Positions 46,567 to 55,040 are shown, counted from the stretch's first letter. The stretch: DNA of 64,000 bases from Oscillospiraceae bacterium (GCA_015065605.1 SVPZ01000002.1:1-64000); one strand, 5' to 3'. Numbers and translations are program-made. Notes: generated by a model not told the origin, from the letters alone.

Positions 46567-47715
46567 TTAGTCCTCCTCTATATTTATCCATGTTTTTTGT
46601 TTGCTGCTTTCAATAATTTTTTCTGTAAGCTTTACTATATAAGCGGCATCTTCGAGAGTTGAATAAATTCTTTCTCCCTGTTTGCCGTCGTATAGATATT
46701 TATAAAAGGCATAGAAATTGCCTTTGAAGGCGTCGTTCCAGCCTTCAGGATGCCCCATGGCAAGATTGGTATAGGGTTTTGCTTCATCGGATATAAGGTT
46801 GGGGTTTCTGATAACTACACTGTTATCACCGCCGCGGCGACCTATCCACATTCTATCATTCTGTTCTTGATTCCAACCGTACGAAAGTAGGGAACCGTTG
46901 ATTTCGAAACCGAAGTCACAACCGTGACCTGCTGCTGCTTCGGTTACGTGGAATACACCGGTAGCGCCTTTGTCGGTTTTAAAGAGAACAGCCGCATATT
47001 CTTCATTCTTTATGGGCACTTCAATATAATCGTCACTTACGGCATCTTTAAAGGTTTCCTGCTGTTTTGCAGGTTTTTTTCTTACGGGAATAACGGTAAC
47101 GGTGTCACCCATAACGCTGACGATTTTGTGTCCCGTCACGTGCTGAATAATATCCATCCAGTGAGAACCGATATCGGCAATGCAACAGGAATTACCTGCA
47201 ACCTCGGGTTCAAGACGCCAACTGTAGTCGGTGTCATACATCAGCCAGTCTTGGTTATAGTATCCCGTGATAATGCGAATATCACCGGCTTCGCCTTTTT
47301 TAATGCGGGAACGGATTTCCTGAACCAAAGGATTTAATCTGTAGTTAAAGTTTACAGCCGCCTCAACCTCGGGGAATTCTTTTTTCACCGCCAAAAGCTT
47401 TTTGGCCTGCTCGTAATTCATTGTCAGAGGCTTTTCGCTGAAAAGATGTTTACCGCTGCGGATAATCTTCTCATTTATTTCCATATGTAAGAAATTGGGG
47501 GTACAGTTATGTACTGCGTCGATATCTTTATCATTGAGCATTTCATCAACACTTGCATATACCTTTTCAATACCGTATGCTTCCGCCTTTTGCTTTGCTA
47601 ATTCATAGTTGGTGTCAGCAACGGCGCAAAGCTGGCAAATGCCTATGCGACGTATTGCTTCGATATGGCTTTCGCCGATATATCCCATACCGATAATTCC
47701 GACTCTTATCTTCAT
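46567..47715 (-). CDS. Gfo/Idh/MocA family NAD(P)-dependent oxidoreductase
   Basis: Protein of 382 aa. N-terminal Rossmann fold (IRVGIIGMGYIGESH), the conserved EKP lysine in LFSEKPLTM (about residue 95) and a C-terminal sugar-binding sheet (GSHWMDIIQHVTG). Such enzymes oxidise inositols or sugars at a ring carbon. ATG 47715 is chosen because AGGAGAGG (47731-47724) lies 8 nt upstream; a GTG at 47724 would sit inside it. Paired with the downstream isomerase. Confidence 0.92.
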   Translation of the reverse strand: MKIRVGIIGMGYIGESHIEAIRRIGICQLCAVADTNYELAKQKAEAYGIEKVYASVDEMLNDKDIDAVHNCTPNFLHMEINEKIIRSGKHLFSEKPLTMNYEQAKKLLAVKKEFPEVEAAVNFNYRLNPLVQEIRSRIKKGEAGDIRIITGYYNQDWLMYDTDYSWRLEPEVAGNSCCIADIGSHWMDIIQHVTGHKIVSVMGDTVTVIPVRKKPAKQQETFKDAVSDDYIEVPIKNEEYAAVLFKTDKGATGVFHVTEAAAGHGCDFGFEINGSLLSYGWNQEQNDRMWIGRRGGDNSVVIRNPNLISDEAKPYTNLAMGHPEGWNDAFKGNFYAFYKYLYDGKQGERIYSTLEDAAYIVKLTEKIIESSKQKTWINIEED

Positions 47716-47826
47716 AAAACACACCTCTCCTAATAATTTTATTATTTATCTTTTACATTTTATCAAATAAAATATATCTGCACAATGCGGTTTTTGGGTG
47801 GATTTTTCCTAAAAATTTGCAACCGA

Positions 47827-47855
47827 TTGACAAAAGAAAGTAAATATGTTATACA
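47827..47855 (+). promoter_or_regulatory. Promoter of the AraC regulator gene
   Basis: TTGACA (47827-47832), 17-nt spacer, TATACA (47850-47855), close to the GTG start at 47882. The minus-strand oxidoreductase promoter must lie in the adjoining 47716-47826, where only weak -35/-10 matches are seen. Confidence 0.75.
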
Positions 47856-47881
47856 TTTATACGTAAGTGAGGTGCATTTTT

Positions 47882-48688
47882 GTGTTCTTTCAGCCTATAG
47901 TACTCGAAGAAAGCGGATTTAAGCTTAAAAAACTTTATAATGCGGAATTTCCTATGCATTGGCATAGTGATATAGAAATACTCTATTGTTACAACGGTTC
48001 TTTTTGTGTTGAAGATGAGGAAAATAAATACGAAGTTAACGGCGGTGACATTATTTTTGTGGGTAGCTGCCAACCTCACGCTCTTTCGGGTAAAGGTGAG
48101 GTGGATGCGATTGTAATAAGCCTTGGCTTTCCTTTTTTCGGAAGCAATTTTGACGAGGTGAGAAATTTATTCTTTGACGACCCTGTTTTAAGAAACAATT
48201 CACAGATAAGGGAAGAACTTAAAGAAATTTTGGTGCTTAACGACGACCCAAAAACCCTTGCTAGTGATATGGAAATACGGGGAAGAATTTATCGTATTGT
48301 TTCTATATTGCTAAAAGAACTTGTCAGCACCGAAAAAATCACAAAGCGTCAGCAGGAAAGGCTTTTTGCCGTTTCAAAAATTCAAAAAGCGCTTGATTTC
48401 GTAGCGCTTCACTACAGCGAAAATATTACGGTAGAGGAAGCGGCGGCGGTTTCGGGATATGAAAAGAGTTCTTTTTGCCGCAGTTTTAAAAACGCCACCA
48501 ACGCTACCTTTCATAATTACTTAAATATGTACCGTATAAAAAAATCCAGAGTGTTGCTGACCGAAACGGACGACAGTATTTCGGCTATATCTTATAGAGT
48601 AGGTTTTACCCAGCATAAAAATTTTTGCCGACTGTTTAAAGAATTGAACAGTGTATCACCGTCGGATTACAGAAAAAAACATCGATAA
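47882..48688 (+). CDS. AraC family transcriptional regulator
   Basis: Protein of 268 aa. The N-terminal cupin sensor (HWHSDIEILYCYNGSFCV, GDIIFVGSCQPHAL) is followed by two helix-turn-helix motifs (about 165-268; ITVEEAAAVSGYEKSSFCRSF and DDSISAISYRVGFTQHKNFCRLFK). GTG 47882 is preferred over GTG 47867 because GAGGTG (47869-47874) lies between. It is divergent from the oxidoreductase-isomerase pair and convergent with a second isomerase, and so is likely to control both in response to a sugar or polyol. Confidence 0.92.
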   Translation: MFFQPIVLEESGFKLKKLYNAEFPMHWHSDIEILYCYNGSFCVEDEENKYEVNGGDIIFVGSCQPHALSGKGEVDAIVISLGFPFFGSNFDEVRNLFFDDPVLRNNSQIREELKEILVLNDDPKTLASDMEIRGRIYRIVSILLKELVSTEKITKRQQERLFAVSKIQKALDFVALHYSENITVEEAAAVSGYEKSSFCRSFKNATNATFHNYLNMYRIKKSRVLLTETDDSISAISYRVGFTQHKNFCRLFKELNSVSPSDYRKKHR

Positions 48689-48712
48689 GCGTTTGCCTAT
48701 CGATGTTTTCAT
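48680..48712. terminator. Bidirectional terminator overlapping the araC-type stop codon
   Basis: ACATCGATA (48680-48688) pairs with TATCGATGT (48698-48706). The stop TAA of the regulator lies in the stem's end. T-rich DNA follows on the plus side and the convergent isomerase ends at 48717. Confidence 0.7.
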
Positions 48713-48716
48713 TTTA

Positions 48717-49538
48717 TTAATAGTTGTTGAGCAAGAAGTTATAGTTGTTTCTTGCAGACTCTGCGTTGCTTACGGGAGCTCTGTCAAGTTCTTCGCAAAG
48801 AGGTCCGTCATAACCGACACATTTTAGAATATCGAATATGGTTCTGAAATCAACACAGCCTGTGCCAAGCTCACAGAAGTTAGAGTAAACTTCCATACCT
48901 GCGCTTGCATAACCTTCGGACATAAGTTCGGGGCCTTTAATATCCTTGAAGTGAGTGAAGTTTACGCGGTCAGCATATTCACGGATAACTTCAACGGGGT
49001 CGCAGGAAGCGGCGGTAAGGTGAGCGGTATCGGGCGCAAACTGAATTGTTTTGCTGTCAAGGTTTCTGAGTATGTTATCGATTTCTTCTTTATACATTAC
49101 CCAAGTGTTGTGATGGGGATGAAGGTTGGACATAATGCCGAATTCTCTTGTTTTTTCAGCGAACTTTTTAACGAGATTTAATTCGAATTCCAAATTCTTT
49201 TCATCCATAACTTCAGGTCTGCCACCGGTAGCCTGAAGACAGATTCTCTTTACGCCAAGCTCAGCGATAAATTCAAGTTCTTTTTCGAGATTTACGAAAA
49301 GTTCATCCTCTTTTCCTTTATAGGGAATATGGAAGTAGAAACTTACGGGATTAAGGTCGTAACGCTTAAGAACTTCCTTGTAAGCGTCTAAATCAAGGTC
49401 AAAAGCATAAATAGCTGCTTTAACGCTTTCAAAACTTTTATAACCTATTTCGGTAACTTCTTTAGCTGCAAGTTCCATCTGTTCTCTGGTTTGTGTACCC
49501 CACGGCCAAATGGCAGCGGTAATTCTTGAATTATCCAT
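48717..49538 (-). CDS. Sugar phosphate isomerase/epimerase, inosose dehydratase-like
   Basis: TIM-barrel protein of about 273 aa from ATG 49538 (MDNSRITAAIWPWG), or 277 aa from ATG 49550. Metal and catalytic candidates are CLQATGGRPE, NLHPHHNTW, FAPDTAHLTA, NFTHFKDIKG and GPLCEELDR. The family includes IolE-type dehydratases, epimerases and isomerases; the exact substrate is open. The AAAGGA site is 1-2 nt from ATG 49550 and 13 nt from ATG 49538, so neither spacing is ideal. The start codon lies inside a 16-bp inverted repeat. Confidence 0.85.
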   Translation of the reverse strand: MDNSRITAAIWPWGTQTREQMELAAKEVTEIGYKSFESVKAAIYAFDLDLDAYKEVLKRYDLNPVSFYFHIPYKGKEDELFVNLEKELEFIAELGVKRICLQATGGRPEVMDEKNLEFELNLVKKFAEKTREFGIMSNLHPHHNTWVMYKEEIDNILRNLDSKTIQFAPDTAHLTAASCDPVEVIREYADRVNFTHFKDIKGPELMSEGYASAGMEVYSNFCELGTGCVDFRTIFDILKCVGYDGPLCEELDRAPVSNAESARNNYNFLLNNY

Positions 49539-49604
49539 AATAATCACCATATCCTTTCTTGGACACAATAAGTGACAAATAATCACTCATATGGTGATTA
49601 TTAT
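49537..49604 (-). promoter_or_regulatory. 16-bp inverted repeat and -10 element at the isomerase start
   Basis: ATAATAATCACCATAT (49537-49552) and its exact complement ATATGGTGATTATTAT (49589-49604) flank 36 bp. A third half-site AATAATCAC (49579-49587) forms a tighter palindrome with GTGATTATT (49595-49603). On the minus strand a TATAAT lies at 49605-49600 with no good -35, as expected of an AraC-activated promoter. Sites are candidates for the regulator at 47882. Confidence 0.6.
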
Positions 49605-49605
49605 A

Positions 49606-49813
49606 ACGCATGTGTCACGGTTGCCACTTTAGAGGCGAGTGGCACGCGAAGTTGAATTTTGATAGCGCGATTTTCGCGCTATTTGTCTCCTATTTTTAAT
49701 TTTATACATACATTATAGTTAATTCGGTGCGTTTGCACAATATCTTTTCGTGCTTTCTCTTTCTTAAAAATTTGCATAAAAGGGATGTACTTTGACGGAA
49801 TACATCCCTTTTT
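49606..49813. other. Intergenic spacer with small hairpins
   Basis: About 200 bp without a gene. It contains a GCCACT/AGTGGC pair (49623-49640 area), ATAGCGCG-ATTTT-CGCGCTAT (about 49661-49681) and a terminator-like stem AGGGATGTA (49781-49789) with TACATCCCT (49801-49809) just downstream of the metallophosphoesterase stop on the minus strand. Confidence 0.55.
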
Positions 49814-50818
49814 TTAAAAATTAAGTTTATAGGTACGGTCTTTGATTTCAACGCCGTTTTGATATTTGCGTTCCTTGGTTGCGTCATATTCTATGCCACA
49901 AATCCACTGCGCCTTCATGCCTTGTATTTTAAGTAAACCGTCATCATCAATGGTAACGATAGCATACATAGGTCTGTCGGAATAGCGATAGTTGGAATGT
50001 TTTATTTCGCTAAGACTCTGTTTTCCTACTACTACAGGATTTTTGTTTTCGTCAAGCTCGTATAAATCAAAGGTGGCGTCCTCGGGGTACGGTACCGTTT
50101 CAGTTGCCAGATATCTTGTGGCGGTAATGCAGAAGTAAGCAACTTTATTTACAACCGTAAAGGCATCCATATGTAAGTCACCGCATATACACATAACTGC
50201 CGTCTTTTTATAGTTTTCAAGCAAATCACGAATTTCTTTACCGTTACCACAGTTAAAGTTAAAGGCGCCGCTTAAGGCGTGGTGGGTAAAGATAATTGCT
50301 TTGAGCCCCTTTTCCTGCGCTTCGTCAAGGGTTTCCTTAAGCCACTGCATTTGCACGGGGTGAACGTGGGCAACGTTTGTGTTACCGGGACGAGCACCCG
50401 TACGTCCGGGAGGAACGTGTTCCCACTCCTTTGTTTCGGGGTTAAAGGAATGGTTACTGTCAAGACCGATAAGGCGAATATTCTTAACGTCGGTGTGCCA
50501 GTAGGATGCATCGGGGTGAGGCTTATTTACGGGACGATTTGTAAGACGAGGGGTAATAAGTTCCATGGTGTTGTCAGTACCGCCCTCAAGCTCGTGATTT
50601 CCTACTACACCATAGCAGGGAAGGTCGTATTTGTTATTAAGATAAAGGTCGAATGCTTCAAGATTATTTATAGCATCTGTTGAAAAGTCACCGCATTGAA
50701 AACAGAAGTCAACCTTTTCTTCCTTTGCTTTTTTTAGCATAATATCTAAATCGTTTAAGGTGGAAGCATAGGTGCCTTTGCAATAGTGAAAGTCGGAAAA
50801 CAAAAGGAATTTAATCAT
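49814..50818 (-). CDS. Calcineurin-like metallophosphoesterase (paralog A)
   Basis: Protein of 334 aa without signal peptide. The metal-binding motifs run in order: FSDFHYCKG (D-x-H, about 7-11), CGDFSTDA, VGNHELEG (about 75), IFTHHALSG and CGDLHMDAF. The enzyme should hydrolyse a phosphodiester or phosphomonoester; the substrate is unknown. It follows paralog B by 10 nt, so the two form an operon. A third, shorter relative lies at 62673. Confidence 0.9.
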   Translation of the reverse strand: MIKFLLFSDFHYCKGTYASTLNDLDIMLKKAKEEKVDFCFQCGDFSTDAINNLEAFDLYLNNKYDLPCYGVVGNHELEGGTDNTMELITPRLTNRPVNKPHPDASYWHTDVKNIRLIGLDSNHSFNPETKEWEHVPPGRTGARPGNTNVAHVHPVQMQWLKETLDEAQEKGLKAIIFTHHALSGAFNFNCGNGKEIRDLLENYKKTAVMCICGDLHMDAFTVVNKVAYFCITATRYLATETVPYPEDATFDLYELDENKNPVVVGKQSLSEIKHSNYRYSDRPMYAIVTIDDDGLLKIQGMKAQWICGIEYDATKERKYQNGVEIKDRTYKLNF

Positions 50819-50828
50819 AATTTATACC

Positions 50829-51788
50829 TCACTTTAGTTTAAAAGTGTTGTTGCTGATATAGGCGTGAACACCAAGAGTTTTAAGGTGTTCTTCGTTTTC
50901 GGGGGCAACACCGTCAAGCCAACAACCCTCTTTGCCTTCAATGATAATTTCAAAATCATCGGTTATTGTTACCGTTGCGTAAAGGGGAAGACCATAGCGG
51001 TAGGGTTTAGAGTGCCAACAATCCCACCATCCCGTCATGCAGGAATTTACCGAAAAGAAAACCATATTATCGGCGGTTGCTGCGTGGTCGGTGTGGTAGT
51101 GTCCGTTTATTGACATTATAACAGTGTGAGGACGTTTGGCATTAACCTTATTAAACATAGCCCTTACTTTTTCAATATCATAAGAGGGGGTAGGATGCTC
51201 CCATCCGCCTTCCTTAAATCCTGCGAAACCTGCATGGGAAGCGGTTATACAGTGAAGTCCTTTTTCACAGGCATCGTCAAGAACCTTTTCCAACCATTTA
51301 AGCTGATTTTCTCCAAGTACGTGGCGAGGTTCGTTTTCAGGAGGCGCTTCACCCATACCGGGAGGGGCGTGTTTTATTATACCTTCTTTTGGGAAATATG
51401 AATGATTAGTGTCGATAAAAATAAATCTGTAACCACCTTTATCAACGTAAAAATAGGTGACGTCACCGTTTCCTACCTTGCCGTCTTCGGTGCCCCAAAC
51501 AACGTTTTGGTCGTTAGTAAGGCGAGGGGTAACAAAATCAAAGGTATTATCAACCGATTCGGTATCGTGGTTGCCATAAGTGCCGTAAACCTTTAAATCG
51601 TATTTGTTACTAAGTAAGGTTTCTGAAAGTTCTGTAAACTCCGTCCACTTACGTGTAAGGTCGCCACAGTGCATAATGAACTCGCTGTTCTTTGCTTTTG
51701 CGCTTTCTATTATTTCTTCAACGTGTTCGTGCCTTGCAAAATTTCGGTCGTAATGCAAATCGGAAAAAACCGTAAATTTTATACTCAT
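50829..51788 (-). CDS. Calcineurin-like metallophosphoesterase (paralog B)
   Basis: Protein of 319 aa, cytoplasmic. Motifs: FSDLHYDRN, HCGDLTRKW, TYGNHDTE, ASHAGFAGF and SINGHYHTD. It starts MSIKFTVFSDLHY, closely matching the start of the other two copies. First gene of the two-gene operon with paralog A. The substrate is unknown; location beside a sugar cluster may hint at a sugar phosphate or phosphodiester. Confidence 0.9.
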   Translation of the reverse strand: MSIKFTVFSDLHYDRNFARHEHVEEIIESAKAKNSEFIMHCGDLTRKWTEFTELSETLLSNKYDLKVYGTYGNHDTESVDNTFDFVTPRLTNDQNVVWGTEDGKVGNGDVTYFYVDKGGYRFIFIDTNHSYFPKEGIIKHAPPGMGEAPPENEPRHVLGENQLKWLEKVLDDACEKGLHCITASHAGFAGFKEGGWEHPTPSYDIEKVRAMFNKVNAKRPHTVIMSINGHYHTDHAATADNMVFFSVNSCMTGWWDCWHSKPYRYGLPLYATVTITDDFEIIIEGKEGCWLDGVAPENEEHLKTLGVHAYISNNTFKLK

Positions 51789-51935
51789 ATAATCACTTCC
51801 TTAACATTATTATACAGTACGAAAATTAAAAGTAAAGTGAAAAAATACAAATATTTTATAGAATTGGTTTCACGCTCTTGTAATTAAACTAAAAAGCATA
51901 TATAATATGTAGGTAAAATCGAAAGGGGTATGAAA

Positions 51936-52433
51936 ATGAGCATTGTAAAAAACGAAGCAAAGTATAAAAACGGACTTTTAAAGGCAATTCGTGAACAACT
52001 TGAACACAGAGCATTCTGGCTTTATCTTCTTTGTGACGAGGCAAAAAAGAAAGGACTTGAGCCTAAGGATTTTGCTCCTGCCGCCATTAAACGTTGTGGA
52101 CTTTCTCAAGGGGAAAATCTTGTTAAAAAAGGAAAGACCGACAACCTTAAGGGACTTCGTAAAACGCTTTTCACAAAACCTGCACAACTTGTATTTGAAA
52201 TGAAAATTTTAGAATCAACCGATGATAAATTATCCATAGATTTTCATTACTGTCCTCTTGTAAAGGCTTGGCAAAAAGCAGGCTGCAGTGATGAGGAAAT
52301 AGCAGAACTTTGTGATATCGCTATGTGCGGTGACCACGGTATCGGCGAGTGCTACGGCAGTATTTTAGAACTTCCTAAATGTATAGCAAAGGGCGATGAC
52401 GTCTGCTCACTTCGTTACAGCAAAAAGAAATGA
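51936..52433 (+). CDS. L-2-amino-thiazoline-4-carboxylic acid hydrolase-like protein
   Basis: Protein of 165 aa resembling the ATC hydrolase family, known from Pseudomonas L-cysteine synthesis from thiazolines, but also found widely in Clostridia with unknown roles. The C-terminal CGDHGIGECYG and IAKGDDVCSLRY segments carry the conserved Cys, His and Glu. ATG 51936 is chosen because AAGGGG (51922-51927) lies 8 nt upstream; ATG 51930 would be only 2 nt away. The reaction here is unproven. Confidence 0.78.
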   Translation: MSIVKNEAKYKNGLLKAIREQLEHRAFWLYLLCDEAKKKGLEPKDFAPAAIKRCGLSQGENLVKKGKTDNLKGLRKTLFTKPAQLVFEMKILESTDDKLSIDFHYCPLVKAWQKAGCSDEEIAELCDIAMCGDHGIGECYGSILELPKCIAKGDDVCSLRYSKKK

Positions 52434-52531
52434 TTTAGGATTTAGGGTTTAGGATCTAGGATCTAGGGTCTAGGATTTAGGGTCTAGGATTTAGGGTTTA
52501 GGATTTAGGGTTTAGGATTTAGGGTTTAGGG
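52434..52531 (+). repeat. Telomere-like heptamer array (TTTAGGG/TTTAGGA)
   Basis: Fourteen unbroken 7-bp units of YTYAGGR begin one base after the stop codon of the preceding gene. Eight have TTTAGG-type and others TCTAGG-type cores, alternating A and G at the last base. There are no spacers, so it is not a CRISPR array. An inverted shorter copy lies at 52705-52732. Confidence 0.92.
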
Positions 52532-52563
52532 GATAGCAATTAAGATTTGTGAAAAAATTTATT

Positions 52564-52622
52564 ACTACACCTCATCCACCGCATACGCGGTCCCCCTTCC
52601 CCTCCGAACAAAAGGGGAAGGC
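52564..52622. repeat. Modular palindromic repeat, family copy 3
   Basis: CTACACCTCATC (52564-52576 area), CCGCATACGCGG and CCTTCCCC-TCCGAACAAA-AGGGGAAGG. The last hairpin is the reverse complement, with two changes, of that at about 35140-35165, so this copy is inverted relative to copy 1. Confidence 0.75.
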
Positions 52623-52651
52623 AATGATAACAATAAAGATTGGTGAAAATA

Positions 52652-52683
52652 AAAACGGGCGATGGATAATCGCCCGTTTTGTT
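52652..52683. terminator. Terminator-like hairpin between the repeats
   Basis: AAAACGGGCGAT-GGATA-ATCGCCCGTTTT (52652-52680) is a 12-bp stem flanked by A and T runs and can act in both directions. It lies 40 bp beyond the NfnB stop. Confidence 0.8.
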
Positions 52684-52704
52684 GTTTGAATGAATAATGA
52701 GGCA

Positions 52705-52732
52705 CCCTAACCCCTAGATCCTAGCCCCTAGA
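52705..52732 (-). repeat. Inverted heptamer-repeat fragment that supplies a stop codon
   Basis: Read on the minus strand: TCTAGGGGCTAGGATCTAGG and GGTTAGGG, the same heptamers with an extra G. The last codons of the NfnB-like gene (TCT AGG GGC TAG, residues S-R-G-stop) are made of this repeat. Confidence 0.8.
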
Positions 52733-54124
52733 GCCTTTCTCAATATACTCGTCAATTGCCTTTGCGGCGGTTTTTCCTGCGCCCATAGCCGATATTACCG
52801 TTGCGGCGCCCGTTACTGCGTCACCTCCGGCAAAAACTCCGACTTTACTTGTGGCTCCTGTGTTTTCCTCAACTATAATGCCACCGCGTTTATTTACGTC
52901 AAGTCCTTCGGTTGTATCCTTTATAAGTGGGTTAGGTGAGGTTCCTATAGAGATAACTACGGTATCGGTATCAAGGATAAATTCACTGTTTTCAATAGGT
53001 ACGGGACTTCTTCTGCCTCTTTCATCGGGTTCGCCAAGCTCCATTTTTATACACTTCATAGCTTTAACGAAGCCGTTATCGTCACCCAGAATTTCAATGG
53101 GGTTATTAAGAAGCATAAATTCAACGCCCTCTTCAATAGCGTGTTCAACCTCTTCCTTTCTTGCGGGAAGTTCATCCATACTTCTTCTATATACAATGTA
53201 AACCTTTTCGGCGCCAAGTCGCATAGCGGTTCGGGCAGCATCCATGGCTACGTTGCCACCGCCCACAACGGCAACCTTGCCACCCTTCATAATCGGAGTG
53301 GTGGGATTTTCGAGATAAGATTTCATAAGGTTGCTTCGGGTTAAAAACTCGTTAGCCGAATAAACACCCTTAAGGGTTTCTCCCTTTATTCCCATAAAGG
53401 AGGGAAGTCCTGCTCCCGACCCGATAAATACCGCTTCAAAGCCCATTTCGAAAAGCTCGTCAACGGTAAGGGTTTTACCTATTATAATATTAGTATTGAT
53501 TTCAACACCCATAGCGCAAAGGTTGTCGATTTCTTTTTGTACTATTTTTTTAGGAAGTCTGAATTCGGGAATACCGTAAACAAGCACACCGCCTGCGGTA
53601 TGCAATGCTTCAAAAACAGATACTTTATATCCCATTCTTGCCAAATCGCCTGCGCAGGTAAGTCCTGAAGGTCCGCTGCCGATAATGGCTACTTTGTGTC
53701 CGTTGGACGCTATATTAATCGGTGCGGTTTGACTGTGAGCGTTATGCCAGTCGGCAACGAAACGTTCAAGTCTGCCGATTCCTACACTTTCACCCTTAAT
53801 TCCTCTGACACAGTTTGCTTCGCATTGCTTTTCCTGAGGACAAACACGTCCGCAAACGGCAGGAAGGGAGGAAGACTGACTTATAATTTCATAAGCGCCC
53901 TCAAAATCACATTCCTTTATTTTTTCAATAAAAGCGGGAATGTGAATGTTTACGGGACAACCTTGAACACAGGGCATATTTTTGCAGTTTAAACAACGTA
54001 AAGCCTCGCTGACTGCGGTTTCTTCACCGTATCCTAAAGCAACCTCGTCAAAGTTTTTGTTTCTTATTTGAGGCTCCTGACAGGGCATAGGATTTTTAAG
54101 GTTACTCATATTAGGCTTATTCAT
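52721..54124 (-). CDS. NADPH-dependent glutamate synthase small-chain-like flavoprotein (NfnB/SudA type)
   Basis: Protein of 467 aa. N-terminal cysteine clusters CLNCKNMPCVQGCPVN and CGRVCPQEKQCEANC bind two [4Fe-4S] centres. FAD- and NADPH-binding GxGxxG motifs lie in VAIIGSGPSGLTCAGDLA and VAVVGGGNVAMDAA. Paired with the next gene this forms an electron-bifurcating NADH-dependent ferredoxin:NADP oxidoreductase or a sulfide dehydrogenase; the two cannot be told apart by eye. ATG 54124 is chosen because AAAGGAGG lies just upstream; the reading from 54181 runs into the upstream gene. It overlaps that gene by 8 nt. Its last residues come from a repeat. Confidence 0.92.
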   Translation of the reverse strand: MNKPNMSNLKNPMPCQEPQIRNKNFDEVALGYGEETAVSEALRCLNCKNMPCVQGCPVNIHIPAFIEKIKECDFEGAYEIISQSSSLPAVCGRVCPQEKQCEANCVRGIKGESVGIGRLERFVADWHNAHSQTAPINIASNGHKVAIIGSGPSGLTCAGDLARMGYKVSVFEALHTAGGVLVYGIPEFRLPKKIVQKEIDNLCAMGVEINTNIIIGKTLTVDELFEMGFEAVFIGSGAGLPSFMGIKGETLKGVYSANEFLTRSNLMKSYLENPTTPIMKGGKVAVVGGGNVAMDAARTAMRLGAEKVYIVYRRSMDELPARKEEVEHAIEEGVEFMLLNNPIEILGDDNGFVKAMKCIKMELGEPDERGRRSPVPIENSEFILDTDTVVISIGTSPNPLIKDTTEGLDVNKRGGIIVEENTGATSKVGVFAGGDAVTGAATVISAMGAGKTAAKAIDEYIEKGSRG

Positions 54125-54980
54125 TGTCGTTTGCCTCCTTTTTAAAGAGGTTACAAGCCTTTTCGTAGGCGTGTCTTTCAAAATCTTTATACATACTTGC
54201 TCTGCTCATAGCCTCGTCGAAATCAATTTTATATCCGTCAAAATCGGGGCCGTCAACACAGGCGAATTTAACTGTTCTCTTACCGTCTTCAATAAGGGAA
54301 AGTCTGCATCCGCCACACATACCGGTGCCGTCTATCATAATTGGATTCATCGAAACGGTGCAGGGGATACCAAAGGGGCGAACTGCTTCAACAACGAATT
54401 TCATCATAATAAGAGGTCCTATGGTTATAACCTCGTCAAAGGTTTCACCACTTTCGAGCATTTTGTTTATCGGCATACAAACGTTGCCCTTTTCACCGTA
54501 GGAACCGTCGTCGGTCATAACAAAAAGTCTTTCGGAAGAATTACGGAATTCATCCTCTAAAATAAGAAGATCTTTGTTTCTGAATCCGATAATACTTGTA
54601 ACGGCAGCGCCCTGCTCCTTTAATTTTTGAGCAACGGGCAAAGCAATAGCGCAACCGACACCACCGCCGACTATCAAAACTTTTTTGAGTCCGTCGGTTT
54701 TGGTGGGAGTGCCTAAGGGCCCTGCAAAGTCCTCGATATATTCGCCCTCGTTCTTTTTGGAAAGACGAAGGGTAGTTTCACCAACAGTCTGAAAGATTAT
54801 TTTTACCGTTCCTTTGGTTCGGTCAAAGCCTGCAACGGTCAGAGGTATGCGCTCACCGTCGCTATCGACTCTGAGTATGATAAACTGACCTGCTTGAGCC
54901 TTTTTTGCAACAAGCGGGGCTTTTATATCCATCATAGTAACGGTTGGATTAAGTATTTTTTTACTTACTATTTCGTACAT
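54117..54980 (-). CDS. Ferredoxin-NADP reductase-like subunit (NfnA/SudB type)
   Basis: Protein of 287 aa, a dihydroorotate dehydrogenase electron-transfer-like FAD/NAD-binding subunit with a [2Fe-2S] site. FAD motif RIPLTVAG, NAD motif VLIVGGGVGCAIALPVA, and the iron-sulfur ligands in GTGMCGGCRLS and KFACVDGPDFDG. ATG 54980 gives the standard MYEIVSKKIL start; AAGGTG is the ribosome binding site. Together with the overlapping partner it shuttles electrons between NADH, NADPH and ferredoxin, a key balance in fermenting Clostridia. Confidence 0.92.
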   Translation of the reverse strand: MYEIVSKKILNPTVTMMDIKAPLVAKKAQAGQFIILRVDSDGERIPLTVAGFDRTKGTVKIIFQTVGETTLRLSKKNEGEYIEDFAGPLGTPTKTDGLKKVLIVGGGVGCAIALPVAQKLKEQGAAVTSIIGFRNKDLLILEDEFRNSSERLFVMTDDGSYGEKGNVCMPINKMLESGETFDEVITIGPLIMMKFVVEAVRPFGIPCTVSMNPIMIDGTGMCGGCRLSLIEDGKRTVKFACVDGPDFDGYKIDFDEAMSRASMYKDFERHAYEKACNLFKKEANDNE

Positions 54981-55011
54981 TTTTTTCACCTTACAGAGTA
55001 AATATAGATAT

Positions 55012-55040
55012 ATAATATCACATTTTTCTTTTAAGGTAAA
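55012..55040 (-). promoter_or_regulatory. Promoter of the NfnAB-type operon
   Basis: Minus-strand TTTACC (55040-55035), 17-nt spacer, TATTAT (55017-55012). Confidence 0.6.

Noticed and set aside
52434..52531. Heptamer array as a CRISPR or eukaryotic telomere
   Set aside because: There are no spacers or cas genes, and the surrounding genes are bacterial and continuous on both sides.
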